NCBI GenBank assembly: GCA_964508655.1 | Contig: CAZDUO010000010.1 | Coordinates: forward strand, 1 to 64,000 | Direction: 5' to 3' | From: VBAS01 sp964508655 | Lineage (GTDB): Bacteria > Bacteroidota > Bacteroidia > Chitinophagales > Chitinophagaceae | Length of the DNA stretch: 64,000 nucleotides | Shown here: positions 35,001 through 43,320 of the stretch, one piece after another | Layout of the letters: every line of letters begins with the position of its first letter | Position numbering within the stretch: position 1 is the stretch's first letter | Translations under genes and position numbers: made by a program | Notes under the pieces: generated by a model | The model's input: the letters and a program-made list of their open reading frames with translations, nothing else | Database searches by the model: none | What the model was told of the DNA's origin: nothing

Positions 35001-36434
35001 TCCCTTGCTCATACTACGGCCACTAACCTGAATTCAGGATTTATTTCACCATCCTTCACACAGGTATATTCAGCCAATTATACAGTGCCGGGAACGGGGT
35101 GGCAATCCATATCATTTACTACTCCATTTACCTGGAATGGTACAGATAATCTGTTAGTGCAAACCTGTTTTGATAATGGAAACGGCGCCCCCATCCCGGG
35201 CAATGATGTGGTGCAGGGCACAGCAGCTCCTTTTGGCAGCGGTACCCGGGCCACTGCTCTGAATACTGCTAATGGCGGCGCAACAGCCGGCTGCTCCCTG
35301 GGTTCAAATCTTGTCAGCGACAGCCGTCCGCAATTCAGGTTTACCCAGGCTGTACCACTTACTCCGGTTGAATCGGTGCTTAGCTCTTCCTCATCAAAAT
35401 ATCTCGGTCCTAATTCGGATGTTTATTTCTATTCGGTAGCCGATGGCGAATTGATGGCACGCATCCGCAATCTTGGCTCACATGACTACGGCTGCACCAG
35501 CATTGAAATAGACCGGGCGGGAACCGGCAGCTCACAATTTTGGAATTCCAACGCAACAAATTACCTGATGAATAAAACGTTCAGAGTGATTCCAGCCACC
35601 AACAACGCATCGGGTCAGTACGAAATCACTTTGTATTTCACACAAGCTGAAGTAAACGGCTGGCAGGCTGCTACAGGAGAAACATGGGCTAATATCCAAT
35701 TGATAAAACTTCCCGGGCAGATCAGTAATGTGACACCATCAAATCCTGAACCGGATGGTGCAGGTACTGTACAGGTAGTGTCGCCAACTTTGGGAACTTT
35801 AGGTACTCATTATACAATCACTTACACGTTTAGCAATGGCTTTTCTGGTTTTGGCGCCGGTGTGCCCGGAGCTGCCGCCCCGTTGCCTGTTACTTTGCTC
35901 AGCTTTACCGGCAGGTTGCAAAAAGAAAATGTGCAGTTGGATTGGGCCACATCTTTTGAACAAAATAGCCACGGCTTTGAAATAGAAAAATCATTTGACG
36001 GAGTGAATTTCAGAAAAATTGCCTTTGTAGCTTCAGCAGGCAATAGTAATACAACCCGGTATTATAGTTTCACCGACCTGCAGCGTGCAGTGGAATACAA
36101 TTATTACCGGCTGAAGATGGTGGACATTGACAATTCATTTAAGTACAGCGATGTGGTGCTGGTGAAAAACAACACGGCGAAACAGGATGTATTTATCGCC
36201 GGCAATCCGTTTACTGATGAACTGAATATACGCTTTGCCAAAATACCCAACGGAAAAATACGGGTTGCCATGTTTGATGTAAAAGGCAGTAAAATTTATG
36301 AAGCCGGGTATGAAAACTTCAGTCAACCTGCTCTTACAATAAATACCTCAGGCAAACATCTTGCAGGTGGTATTTATTCTGTGATGGTGGAAACCGGGGG
36401 AAAGGTTTACAGTCTGAAAGCAATTAAACATTAA
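32037..36434 (+). CDS. Giant T9SS-secreted protein with BNR/VPS10-like propeller and Calx-beta domain
   Basis: A 1465-residue surface or secreted protein. Residues 7-22 form a hydrophobic N-terminal segment (LLALTALLLIIGYFTW) without an obvious signal peptidase I site. From about 95 to 775 come repeated propeller units of the BNR/sortilin type (IWKSSDGGSTWSQL, VQRSADGGSTWTKV, IYRSADGGLNWTKI, ILKSTNGGSSWSQ). Residues 781-910 form a Calx-beta-like domain (GVDFDFTTNG, SLRIYDDAEVEG). A further beta-rich region ends in a Fn3-like part (LPVTLLSFTGRLQKENVQLD) and a type A T9SS sorting domain (about 1388-1465, NPFTDELNIRF to SVMVETGGKVYSLKAIKH). The ligand or enzymatic activity, if any, is unknown. 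A terminator follows. Confidence 0.9.
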   Translation: MQKKPTLLALTALLLIIGYFTWEHFSTQKKENKVSKEKAADADIDARQDGVDLAMAYEFEITKDPDLNIVPREKLIAADNYRRLKLSTLNNRAATAVSGINWTERGPNNVGGRTRTLLYDLNDAGNGYKKVFAGSVGGGIWVTNDITVATPVWTRIDDFMGNLAVTSLAQDPSNTQIIYAGTGEGWFNADFIRGLGIWKSSDGGSTWSQLATTNNSAFHYVQKIVVTSAGIVLAATRDGGVQRSADGGSTWTKVLGNGTGGGSNDRAADLEIGANGTIYCSIGIFSTDGIYRSADGGLNWTKIYTSAADEERIELACAPSDLNTVYALVQDNNAPNADGIKKIMSSNDATAATPTWNTLTTPTWCDQGSSSSDFTRSQAWYDLIAAVDPTNANTVFIGGVDILKSTNGGSSWSQTSRWSSFGGCSGTTIHADIHSLVFKPGSSTELLVGNDGGIYRTTDAGSAFTSRVTGYNVTQYYACAIHPSSTDYFLAGAQDNGTQKFTTAGMNSTTNASGGDGAFCHIDQTNGNIQITSYVYNNYYVSTNGGSSFTQRFFANTGSFINPTDYDDNANILYGGNPAGSFFRWNDAGSGGTSTDNVSVTNFSGASVRHVAVSPLTANRVYFGLSNGSVVMVNNANTGTSLTGTVIRTGSGSVSCIAIDPANEDHILVTYSNYGVTSIYESLNATQASPTWTTVEGNLPDMPVRWAMFDPRNSDWALIATDLGVWSTDNLDGASTDWDPTNSGLANVRVDMLQYRSSDRTIAAATHGRGLFTAVVPSVSTPDISFVSSSASATELTTTTNGCRAYTDYTVDMQIANAPTGDATVTVGIQSATATQGVDFDFTTNGNFASPSSSFVFSSGSTASKTISLRIYDDAEVEGSQVFTLNYSISGATNAQPGSSNQTFIFTINDNDQAPTAASSSDYTVATYDINSNVTSPFQSGSRRARMQYLITASELSAAGLVGNRQLTALAWNVISKSSTNPFTGFTISLAHTTATNLNSGFISPSFTQVYSANYTVPGTGWQSISFTTPFTWNGTDNLLVQTCFDNGNGAPIPGNDVVQGTAAPFGSGTRATALNTANGGATAGCSLGSNLVSDSRPQFRFTQAVPLTPVESVLSSSSSKYLGPNSDVYFYSVADGELMARIRNLGSHDYGCTSIEIDRAGTGSSQFWNSNATNYLMNKTFRVIPATNNASGQYEITLYFTQAEVNGWQAATGETWANIQLIKLPGQISNVTPSNPEPDGAGTVQVVSPTLGTLGTHYTITYTFSNGFSGFGAGVPGAAAPLPVTLLSFTGRLQKENVQLDWATSFEQNSHGFEIEKSFDGVNFRKIAFVASAGNSNTTRYYSFTDLQRAVEYNYYRLKMVDIDNSFKYSDVVLVKNNTAKQDVFIAGNPFTDELNIRFAKIPNGKIRVAMFDVKGSKIYEAGYENFSQPALTINTSGKHLAGGIYSVMVETGGKVYSLKAIKH

Positions 36435-36452
36435 ATATGCTACTATGAAAGT

Positions 36453-36479
36453 AGCCCCGGAACACACCGGGGCTTTTTT
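36453..36479 (+). terminator. Rho-independent terminator between convergent genes
   Basis: AGCCCCGG / CCGGGGCT stem with loop AACACA, then TTTTTA. It ends the giant secreted-protein gene; the pgi stop codon on the other strand lies at its edge, so it may serve pgi as well. Confidence 0.88.
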
Positions 36480-38130
36480 ATTTTTTCATCTCTTTAAACA
36501 AATTAATCATCCCGCTGGTTGAAGAATCATGTGAGTCAACCGGGCTGTCATCTTTCAGCTCGGGTAAAATTTTATTGGCCAGTTGCTTTCCCAGTTCCAC
36601 CCCCCACTGGTCGAAGCTGTAAATATTCCAGATAAGACCCTGCACAAAAATTTTATGCTCATAATAGGCAATCAGCTGGCCAAGATTGAACGGAGTAATT
36701 TTTTTTATCAAAAAAGAATTAGTTGGCTTATTGCCATGAAAAACTTTGTAGGGCAGGAGTTTTGAAATTTCTTCATTACTCAGGCCGGCTTTTTCAAGCT
36801 CCTTCTCTGCTTCCTGTTCTGTCTTGCCATTCATCAGCGCTTCTGTTTGTGCAAAAAAATTGCTCATCAATTTGCGGTGATGGTCGCCGATGGGGTTATG
36901 TGATTGCGCAGGCGCAATGAAATCGCAGGGTATCAGCTGTGTGCCCTGGTGAATGAGCTGGTAAAAAGCATGCTGGCCGTTTGTACCCGGCTCGCCCCAG
37001 ATGATGGGGCCGGTGGCGTATTCCACCGGCTCGCCATTGCGGTCAATAATTTTACCATTGCTTTCCATATTGCCCTGCTGGAAATAAGCGGCAAAGCGAT
37101 GCAGGTACTGGTCGTAAGGCAGAATGGCTTCACTTTGTGCACCGAAAAAATTGATATACCAGAGCCCGATAAGCGCCATCAGCACGGGAATATTGTTTTC
37201 AAATTCGGTTTCTTTGAAATGCCGGTCGCCCTCGTAAGCGCCGGCCAGCAGCTCTTCAAAATTATTATACCCGATAGTCAGCGCAATTGACAGGCCAATG
37301 GCACTCCATAATGAATAACGGCCACCCACCCAGTCCCAGAACCGGAATATGTTTTTTTTGCTGATGCCAAACTTAACCACTTCTGCTTCGTTGGTGCTGA
37401 GCGCCACAAAGTGCCTGGCAATATGTTTTTCATCCACGGCATGTTCCAGGAACCATTCCCTTGCCGTGTAAGCATTGGTCATGGTTTCCTGCGTGGTGAA
37501 AGTTTTGGAAGCAATGAGAAAAAGTGTTCTTTCCGGCTTTACTTTTTTCAGTGTCTCGGCTATGTGTGTGCCATCAATATTGGAAACAAAAAAAACCTGG
37601 ATATTTTCCAGCCAGTAAGGTTTCAGCGCCTCGGTTACCATCAGCGGGCCCAGGTCGCTGCCGCCGATGCCGATGTTTACAATGTAGCGGATTCGTTTGC
37701 CGGTGTAGCCTCGCCACTTGCCGCTGTGCACTTTATTACAGAAGTTTTTCATTTGCCTCAAAACTTTTCTCACATCCGGCATTACATCTTTTCCTTCTGT
37801 ATACACCGGCTCGCCGGAAAGATTGCGAAGCGCAAAGTGCAAGACAGCCCTGTTTTCCGTTTCGTTTATTTTATCCCCATCAAACATGGCCCTTATGCCA
37901 TCTTGCAGCCTGCATTCGGCGGCAAGCTGCAAAAGCAGGTGCAGCGTTTTGTCAGTGATGATATTTTTTGAATAATCAAAAACGATTCCCTTTGCCAAGA
38001 CGGAGTATTTCGTGAACCGTTCGGGGTCATTGCGAAACAAATCCCGCATGTGAATGTTTTTCATTTCATAAAAATGATCCTGCAGGGCTTTCCAGGCTGT
38101 CGTGGCAGTAGGGTTTATCTTGGGAAGCAT
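36478..38130 (-). CDS. pgi: Glucose-6-phosphate isomerase
   Basis: A 550-residue PGI of the long bacterial/eukaryotic form, interconverting glucose 6-phosphate and fructose 6-phosphate. Family segments are intact: NIGIGGSDLGPLMVTEAL, SKTFTTQETMTNA, WVGGRYSLWSAIGL, GEPGTNGQHAFYQLIHQG (catalytic Glu and His region) and FDQWGVELGKQLA. The protein ends in HDSSTSGMINLFKEMKK. It is probably transcribed alone; the threonine aldolase gene upstream on the same strand ends 36 bp before it, so read-through is possible. Confidence 0.97.
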   Translation of the reverse strand: MLPKINPTATTAWKALQDHFYEMKNIHMRDLFRNDPERFTKYSVLAKGIVFDYSKNIITDKTLHLLLQLAAECRLQDGIRAMFDGDKINETENRAVLHFALRNLSGEPVYTEGKDVMPDVRKVLRQMKNFCNKVHSGKWRGYTGKRIRYIVNIGIGGSDLGPLMVTEALKPYWLENIQVFFVSNIDGTHIAETLKKVKPERTLFLIASKTFTTQETMTNAYTAREWFLEHAVDEKHIARHFVALSTNEAEVVKFGISKKNIFRFWDWVGGRYSLWSAIGLSIALTIGYNNFEELLAGAYEGDRHFKETEFENNIPVLMALIGLWYINFFGAQSEAILPYDQYLHRFAAYFQQGNMESNGKIIDRNGEPVEYATGPIIWGEPGTNGQHAFYQLIHQGTQLIPCDFIAPAQSHNPIGDHHRKLMSNFFAQTEALMNGKTEQEAEKELEKAGLSNEEISKLLPYKVFHGNKPTNSFLIKKITPFNLGQLIAYYEHKIFVQGLIWNIYSFDQWGVELGKQLANKILPELKDDSPVDSHDSSTSGMINLFKEMKK

Positions 38131-38166
38131 GGTTGTGTGAAATATTTTATTTCAGTTTTTTTCTTA

Positions 38167-39189
38167 TTAAAATTTCATGCGGCTGATTATTTCTATTGCC
38201 CGGCTTACCATCTCTTCTGAAATATCAAGGTGAAGCACAAACCTGATCCTGGTGGGCGACATGTCAAAGCAAAGAATGCCTTTGTCAGCCAACCTTTTTA
38301 CAAGTTCCGCTGCCGGCAGGGAGGGAATGGTTTCAAAAATGATGATATTTGTTTCCACCGGCAACAGTTCCTTTACAAAATTCTTTTTACTCAGTGTATC
38401 CCCGATTTGCCGGGCATGCAGGTGGTCCTTCTTCAGCCGTTCCACATTATTTTGCAAAGCGTAAATGCCTGCCGCAGCCAGAAAACCCGACTGCCGCATG
38501 CCACCGCCAAATACTTTCCGTACTCTTCTTGCTTTCCAGATAAAATCTTTTTTACCCAATAATAAACTACCCACCGGGCAGCCAAGGCTTTTACTCAGGC
38601 AAATGGAAATACTGTCGAACACTTCTCCATACTGCTGCGGTATTTCATTTTTTTCCACCAATGCATTAAACAACCGGGCGCCATCCAAATGCAATACAAG
38701 ATTATTCCCAACACAAATTTTTTTTATTTTTTTAATTTCTTCAAAATCGTAACAACTTCCGCCGCCGCGGTTGCTGGTATTTTCAAGACAAACCAACCTG
38801 CTTACCGGCTTATGTACATCGTCGGGATTAATAGCTTGTTTTATTTGCTTAGCAGTTAACCGGCCCCTGTTGCCATAAAGCAGCTTAACAGATGCACCGG
38901 AATTGAAGGCTATTCCACCACCTTCATATTGGTAAACATGAGAGCTTTCATCGCATATCACCTCATCACCCGGCTGAGTATGACATTTTACTGCCACCTG
39001 GTTTGTCATAGTACCGGAAGGACAGAAAAGTGCCGCCTCCATTCCAAACATTTCGGCGCCCAGTTGCTCCAGCCTGTTTACGGAAGGATCCTCTCTAAAA
39101 ACATCATCGCCAACCGGTGCTGTCATCATAGCCTCCAGCATAGCGGGTCCAGGTTTGGTCAGTGTGTCCGATCTTAAATCAATAACCAT
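38167..39189 (-). CDS. Low-specificity L-threonine aldolase
   Basis: A 340-residue PLP enzyme of fold type I that cleaves L-threonine or allo-threonine to glycine and acetaldehyde. I start at 39189 (MVIDLRSDTLTKPGPAMLEA), which is the usual N-terminus; the frame is open to 39237. Visible landmarks are GMEAALFCPSGTMTNQVAVK, CDESSHVYQYEGGG, LHLDGARLFNA and the PLP lysine in SICLSKSLGCPVGS. It lies 36 bp upstream of pgi on the same strand. Confidence 0.93.
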   Translation of the reverse strand: MVIDLRSDTLTKPGPAMLEAMMTAPVGDDVFREDPSVNRLEQLGAEMFGMEAALFCPSGTMTNQVAVKCHTQPGDEVICDESSHVYQYEGGGIAFNSGASVKLLYGNRGRLTAKQIKQAINPDDVHKPVSRLVCLENTSNRGGGSCYDFEEIKKIKKICVGNNLVLHLDGARLFNALVEKNEIPQQYGEVFDSISICLSKSLGCPVGSLLLGKKDFIWKARRVRKVFGGGMRQSGFLAAAGIYALQNNVERLKKDHLHARQIGDTLSKKNFVKELLPVETNIIIFETIPSLPAAELVKRLADKGILCFDMSPTRIRFVLHLDISEEMVSRAIEIISRMKF

Positions 39190-39602
39190 TATTAAAGTTT
39201 GCCCCGAATTTTCATTTTGGGACTGCAATATAATCAAGTGAGCCGGTGAAAAAGGAAGCCGTGTCCTTCGCCATCCAAAAGTTCCCTTTACCGGTAAAAT
39301 TCCATTGTTCGCCTTTTGGGACTAGGATGGGGGTGATGAGGGAAATAAGTTTGTGCCATGCCATAAGATAAAGGTCAGTCAAGCAGGCCAAATGATTGTA
39401 GATGTAGAAAGAATTATTGGCAGGTAATAGAGCCTGTAAGCGCATTACCGACTCGGATTGTTTTATTTGCCTCCCATCGGAAGTAAAATCCTTTTATCCA
39501 AAATAGGCTTGTGTCTGTAACCGGATAAAGGGTGATACGTCATAATGATGTCATGAGAACCGGCCACTTATCAGGAAATATGGCCGTTTATTTTAAAACA
39601 AT
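39190..39602. other. Intergenic region without a credible gene
   Basis: Contains a G-rich block around 39317-39340 (TTTTGGGACTAGGATGGGGG) of the type scattered through Bacteroidota genomes. The only open frame, 77 codons on the minus strand overlapping the aldolase leader, has no recognisable features. I see nothing else here. Confidence 0.5.
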
Positions 39603-39660
39603 GTACTTGGCATTATCAAGTACTTATTTTTGGACTGTAATTTTTAAAAACAAGTACTTA
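39603..39660. promoter_or_regulatory. CAAGTAC operator cluster before an outer membrane receptor
   Basis: GTACTTG (39603-39609) and CAAGTAC (39617-39623) form a perfect 7-bp inverted repeat with a 7-bp spacer, and CAAGTACTTA is repeated exactly at 39617-39626 and 39651-39660. The last copy is 18 bp before the receptor start codon. This is the layout of a dimeric repressor site with an additional copy; the regulator is not encoded nearby. Confidence 0.65.
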
Positions 39661-39677
39661 ACATTAAATCAAAAAAA

Positions 39678-42137
39678 ATGAGAAAGATTTTGACTTTGCT
39701 GGCAGTAAGTATAGCCATTTCACTTGTCAGCCAGGCACAAATTAAAAACGGTAGGGTAGCTGGCCAGGTGATTGACGGCAATGCCAAAACCCTTGAATCT
39801 GCAACCATAACACTGCTTAGAGCAAAAGATTCTTCAGTTGCTAAAATTGGAGCCGCAAACAAAGAAGGTCAATTTGTTTTTGAAAATGTTGCCGAGGGCA
39901 AATACCTCGTTTCTATCAGTGCTGTTGGCCATTCAAAAGGCTTTTCAGATGAGTTTGAAATAAATGCAGCAAATACCAATATTATCCTAAAGACTATTGA
40001 ACTGGTGCCACAGGCTAAAAACCTGGGTGGCGTGACAGTTCAGGCTAAAAAACCACTGGTGGAGCAAAAAATTGACCGCACTGTGATTAATGTAGAAGCT
40101 GCCGTGACGAATGTGGGTACCACAGCATTAGATGTACTGGAAAAATCACCCGGCATCACGGTAGATAAAGACGGTAATATAAGTCTGAAAGGGAAGCAGG
40201 GTGTGAAGGTGTACATTGACGGCAGACCAACATACCTGGGCGGCACCGATTTGACCAATTACCTCCGCAGCCTGAGCAGCAACCAGCTTGACCAGATAGA
40301 AATAATGACGAACCCGCCTGCCAAATATGATGCAGCCGGCAACAGTGGCGTGATTAATATCAAAACCAAAAAGACAAACCAGTTTGGTTACAATGGCAGT
40401 ATTTCATCCACCTGGAGCCAGGGCCGCTATCCCAAAGTGAATGAAACATTCACTTTCAACTACAGGAAAAACAAAGTGAATTTCTTTACTACACTTGGTT
40501 ACAACAACCGCAAAAACTTTAATGACCTCTTTATCCAGAGAAAGTTCATTGAACACACCACCAAAGAAATCCGTTCGCATTTTGACCAGGAATCAAAGAT
40601 TAAGGAAGGTGGCAAATCATACAATGCCAAATTGGGGCTTGATTATTTTGCCTCGAAGAAAACAACGCTTGGTGTGATGTTCACCGGTTTTACCAATCCC
40701 GGCACTTTCAGCAACCGCAGTGATGTACTTATTTCTGACCCCAACAGGGTACTCATCAGCCGCACACTTGCTGAAACGAACAATGACAGGGAATGGAAAA
40801 ATTTCAGCACCAACCTGAACTTCCGGCATGTAATAGATACTACCGGGAAGGAAATTACAGCTGACCTCGATTACCTTACTTACCGCAGTACGAACCTTCA
40901 GGACCTAATCAATGCCTATTTTGATCCTTACGGAAATCCTACGGCAAAAGCTGATACACTGCTTGGCAACCTGCCGCAGGATATTGATATCTATTCAGCC
41001 AAAATAGATTACCTGCACCCGCTGAAAGGAGGTGCTAAATTTGAAGCAGGATTAAAAATAAGTTTTGTAAATACAGATAATAATGCCATTTACGACAGCC
41101 TGAACTACGGCCAGCGGGTTCGTGACATCGGCCGCAGCAATCATTTCATTTACGAAGAAAATGTAAATGCTGCCTATGTAAACTACAGTCGCCCCATAGA
41201 CAAAAAAGTTTTTGCCCAGTTTGGTTTGCGGCTCGAAAACACCAATGCCAAAGGGAACCAGGTAACCACAGGAGAAAAATTTGACCGGCATTACACACAG
41301 CTTTTCCCTACGGCATTCTTTCAGTACAAGGCTAGTGAAAAACACAGCTTCGGTCTGAACTACGGCCGCCGTATCAATCGCCCCGATTACGAAGACCTGA
41401 ATCCTTTTATTCTTTTCCTCGACCGCTACACGTTTGAACAGGGCAATCCCAACCTGCAGCCGCAGTTCTCTCACAACGTAGAGCTGAGTCATACTTACAA
41501 AGGATTTTTAACAACAACACTGAACTACACCCTTACCAATGACCTTATTAATGATGTGATAGAGCAAAATGTTGACCGCAACGAATCGTTTGTAAAAAAG
41601 GCCAACATTGCAAAACAACAGCAATATGGTATTTCAGTGGCGGCCGGCGGACAACTGACCAAGTGGTGGAGCGGTAATGTATACGGCAATGTATATCACA
41701 ACCGTTTTAAAGGAATTGTGAACGGCGATTTTGTGAAGCTGAATGCTACTACTGCCCAGTTCAATGTTTCCAACCAGTTCAGGTTTGCTAAAACATGGGC
41801 TGCCGAACTGAGCGGATTTTACAATACACCCGGCTTGCATGGTGTATTCAGGATTCACGGTTTCGGCATGATGAATATGGGTGTAACAAAACAAATCTGG
41901 AAAGGCAAAGGTTCGTTGCGGCTGAGTGTCCGTGACATTCTGTATTCACAAAAAATAAATGGAGATATTAAGTACAGCAATATTGATGCAGCTTTCCAGC
42001 AAACCCGTGATTCACGGCAGGTGGCCTTAGGATTTACTTATCGTTTTTCAAAAGGTAAAGTAAATGGTAACGGGCAGAAAAGAAGAACCGGCGGCGCCAG
42101 CGAAGAACAAAGCCGTGTGAAAACAGGTGAAAATTAA
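39678..42137 (+). CDS. Outer membrane beta-barrel receptor (TonB-receptor-like, OMP_b-brl_3 type)
   Basis: An 819-residue outer membrane protein: signal peptide (ILTLLAVSIAISLVSQAQ), CarboxypepD_reg-like domain (about 24-110, VAGQVIDGNAKTLESATITL), plug (about 120-235, with ALDVLEKSPGITVDKDGNIS and GVINIKTKK), then a large C-terminal barrel (FGLNYGRRINRPDYEDLNPF). It belongs to the group of TonB-dependent-like receptors without SusD. The substrate is unknown. It is a single transcription unit with its own operator cluster and terminator, so it is probably induced by a specific signal. Confidence 0.9.
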   Translation: MRKILTLLAVSIAISLVSQAQIKNGRVAGQVIDGNAKTLESATITLLRAKDSSVAKIGAANKEGQFVFENVAEGKYLVSISAVGHSKGFSDEFEINAANTNIILKTIELVPQAKNLGGVTVQAKKPLVEQKIDRTVINVEAAVTNVGTTALDVLEKSPGITVDKDGNISLKGKQGVKVYIDGRPTYLGGTDLTNYLRSLSSNQLDQIEIMTNPPAKYDAAGNSGVINIKTKKTNQFGYNGSISSTWSQGRYPKVNETFTFNYRKNKVNFFTTLGYNNRKNFNDLFIQRKFIEHTTKEIRSHFDQESKIKEGGKSYNAKLGLDYFASKKTTLGVMFTGFTNPGTFSNRSDVLISDPNRVLISRTLAETNNDREWKNFSTNLNFRHVIDTTGKEITADLDYLTYRSTNLQDLINAYFDPYGNPTAKADTLLGNLPQDIDIYSAKIDYLHPLKGGAKFEAGLKISFVNTDNNAIYDSLNYGQRVRDIGRSNHFIYEENVNAAYVNYSRPIDKKVFAQFGLRLENTNAKGNQVTTGEKFDRHYTQLFPTAFFQYKASEKHSFGLNYGRRINRPDYEDLNPFILFLDRYTFEQGNPNLQPQFSHNVELSHTYKGFLTTTLNYTLTNDLINDVIEQNVDRNESFVKKANIAKQQQYGISVAAGGQLTKWWSGNVYGNVYHNRFKGIVNGDFVKLNATTAQFNVSNQFRFAKTWAAELSGFYNTPGLHGVFRIHGFGMMNMGVTKQIWKGKGSLRLSVRDILYSQKINGDIKYSNIDAAFQQTRDSRQVALGFTYRFSKGKVNGNGQKRRTGGASEEQSRVKTGEN

Positions 42138-42212
42138 ATTGACATTAATCGTTAAGCCAACGTATAGCCATGAAAATTTAAGCAGTCAGTTTTAGTCTTT
42201 CTCATCAATTGT

Positions 42213-42247
42213 AAAAGCCTCTCCGAAAAGGGAGGCTTTTCTATTTT
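42213..42247 (+). terminator. Rho-independent terminator after the receptor gene
   Basis: AAAAGCCTC / GAGGCTTTT arms closing CTCCGAAAAGGGAG, followed by CTATTTT. Confidence 0.85.
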
Positions 42248-42279
42248 AAAAATACCTGCCTCAATTAAGCAGACAGCCT

Positions 42280-42287
42280 TACATTTG
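42280..42287 (+). promoter_or_regulatory. Candidate -7 box for yajQ
   Basis: TACATTTG matches TAnnTTTG and lies 64 bp before the yajQ start. I see no TTG at the proper upstream distance, so only the -7 element is supported. Confidence 0.45.
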
Positions 42288-42351
42288 CCAGTCAAAATAA
42301 AATCCAAAATCCGATCCCATATTTACCTGGACTAAAATCATAATTCATCAT

Positions 42352-42843
42352 ATGCCTTCTTTCGATATTGTTTCAAAAGTAGATGCCCAGGCGCTGGATA
42401 ACGCTGTAAATGTAACCACCAAAGAACTCACCAACCGCTTTGATTTTAAAGGAAGCCACGTGGTGATTGAGCTGAATAAAAAGGAATTTAAAATCAACAT
42501 CGAGACTGAAGATGAGATGAAGATGCGACAGCTTTGCGATGTGCTGGTAAGCCGTGCCCACAAGCAGGGTATTGACCCGCTGGCTTTCGATTTCAGTAAA
42601 GAAGCTCATCAGTCGGGCAAGTATTGGAAAAAAGAGGTGATAATAAGAAACGGGCTGGCGCAGGAGGATGCAAAGAAGTTAGTTAGGCTGATAAAAGACT
42701 CCGGCCTGAAAGTGCAGGCATCCATAAATGACGATTTAATAAGAGTAAGTGGTAAAAAAATTGATGACCTGCAATCAATAATTCAGATTTGCCGGACATC
42801 AAACCTTCCAATTCCACTTCAATTTGTGAATATGAGAAATTAA
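42352..42843 (+). CDS. yajQ: YajQ family nucleotide-binding protein
   Basis: A 163-residue member of the YajQ/UPF0234 family. Both ends are typical: MPSFDIVSKVDAQALDNAVN, RFDFKGSHVVIELNKKEF and the C-terminal VSGKKIDDLQSIIQICR with LPIPLQFVNMRN. Members bind nucleotides, including c-di-GMP in some species, and RNA in others; which applies here cannot be told. It is a complete, single gene. Confidence 0.95.
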   Translation: MPSFDIVSKVDAQALDNAVNVTTKELTNRFDFKGSHVVIELNKKEFKINIETEDEMKMRQLCDVLVSRAHKQGIDPLAFDFSKEAHQSGKYWKKEVIIRNGLAQEDAKKLVRLIKDSGLKVQASINDDLIRVSGKKIDDLQSIIQICRTSNLPIPLQFVNMRN

Positions 42844-43211
42844 TTGGTTGATAAGCTGTTTATAACTTCGACATATATGTGCATTAATATAGACTATTGA
42901 GTGCAAAACAAGTGAGAAACAAGACCCAAAAAAATTTGGAATTCAAACATTTAGACAGCATCTTAGCGCCATAAGATTGAATGAGCCCTTCAACAAGGCA
43001 AATTTGGTCTGAGATCCGAGGAGTCCGTCAAAAGATAACGAGGGTCTGCGTTCAGGTGAATCCGTCAAAAGAGGAGCTTGAATGCCGAGGTGGATGGGTC
43101 CTTAAAAAGACACAAAGCCTCACGGAAAGCGTTGGGTTAGTAAGACGACCAGGAGCTTCGGCAAATGGAAGTAAGAATAATCTGGCGCTTTTCTCTTTTT
43201 ATCCCACTCTG
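42844..43211. other. Unexplained 370-bp region, possible RNA
   Basis: No conserved protein could be found in any frame. The stretch 43000-43170 has short repeated motifs (TCCGTCAAAAGA twice, at about 43024 and 43067; AGGAGCTT twice, at about 43074 and 43151) and several GG/CC-rich segments that could fold. It may contain an unrecognised RNA or a degraded gene. An open plus-strand frame from 42981 reads into rpmE2 sequence in another frame and has no family features. Confidence 0.3.
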
Positions 43212-43242
43212 TTGGATGTTCAGCATGCATCCGTTAACTTTG
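43212..43242 (+). promoter_or_regulatory. Bacteroidota-type promoter of rpmE2
   Basis: TTG (43212-43214), 20-bp spacer, TAACTTTG (43235-43242), matching TTTG-N19-21-TAnnTTTG except for the first T. Transcription would start near 43249, giving a leader of about 70 nt. Confidence 0.75.
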
Positions 43243-43263
43243 CCACCGAAAATTTTAAACCTA

Positions 43264-43298
43264 TACGGCAAAACCCGTACAATTCTGCCTGGAGGCAG
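43264..43298 (+). promoter_or_regulatory. Structured leader of rpmE2
   Basis: Two hairpins lie in the leader: TACGG / CCGTA (43264-43279, loop CAAAAC) and CTGCC / GGCAG (43285-43298, loop TGGA). Ribosomal protein L31 binds and controls its own leader in several bacterial groups; this could be the Bacteroidota counterpart, which is inference. Confidence 0.45.
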
Positions 43299-43320
43299 TC
43301 AGGCTTCAAATCAAACAATT

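Noticed and set aside
39212..39445. 77-codon minus-strand frame before the threonine aldolase
   Set aside because: Overlaps the aldolase leader, includes G-rich intergenic repeat sequence and has no recognisable family.
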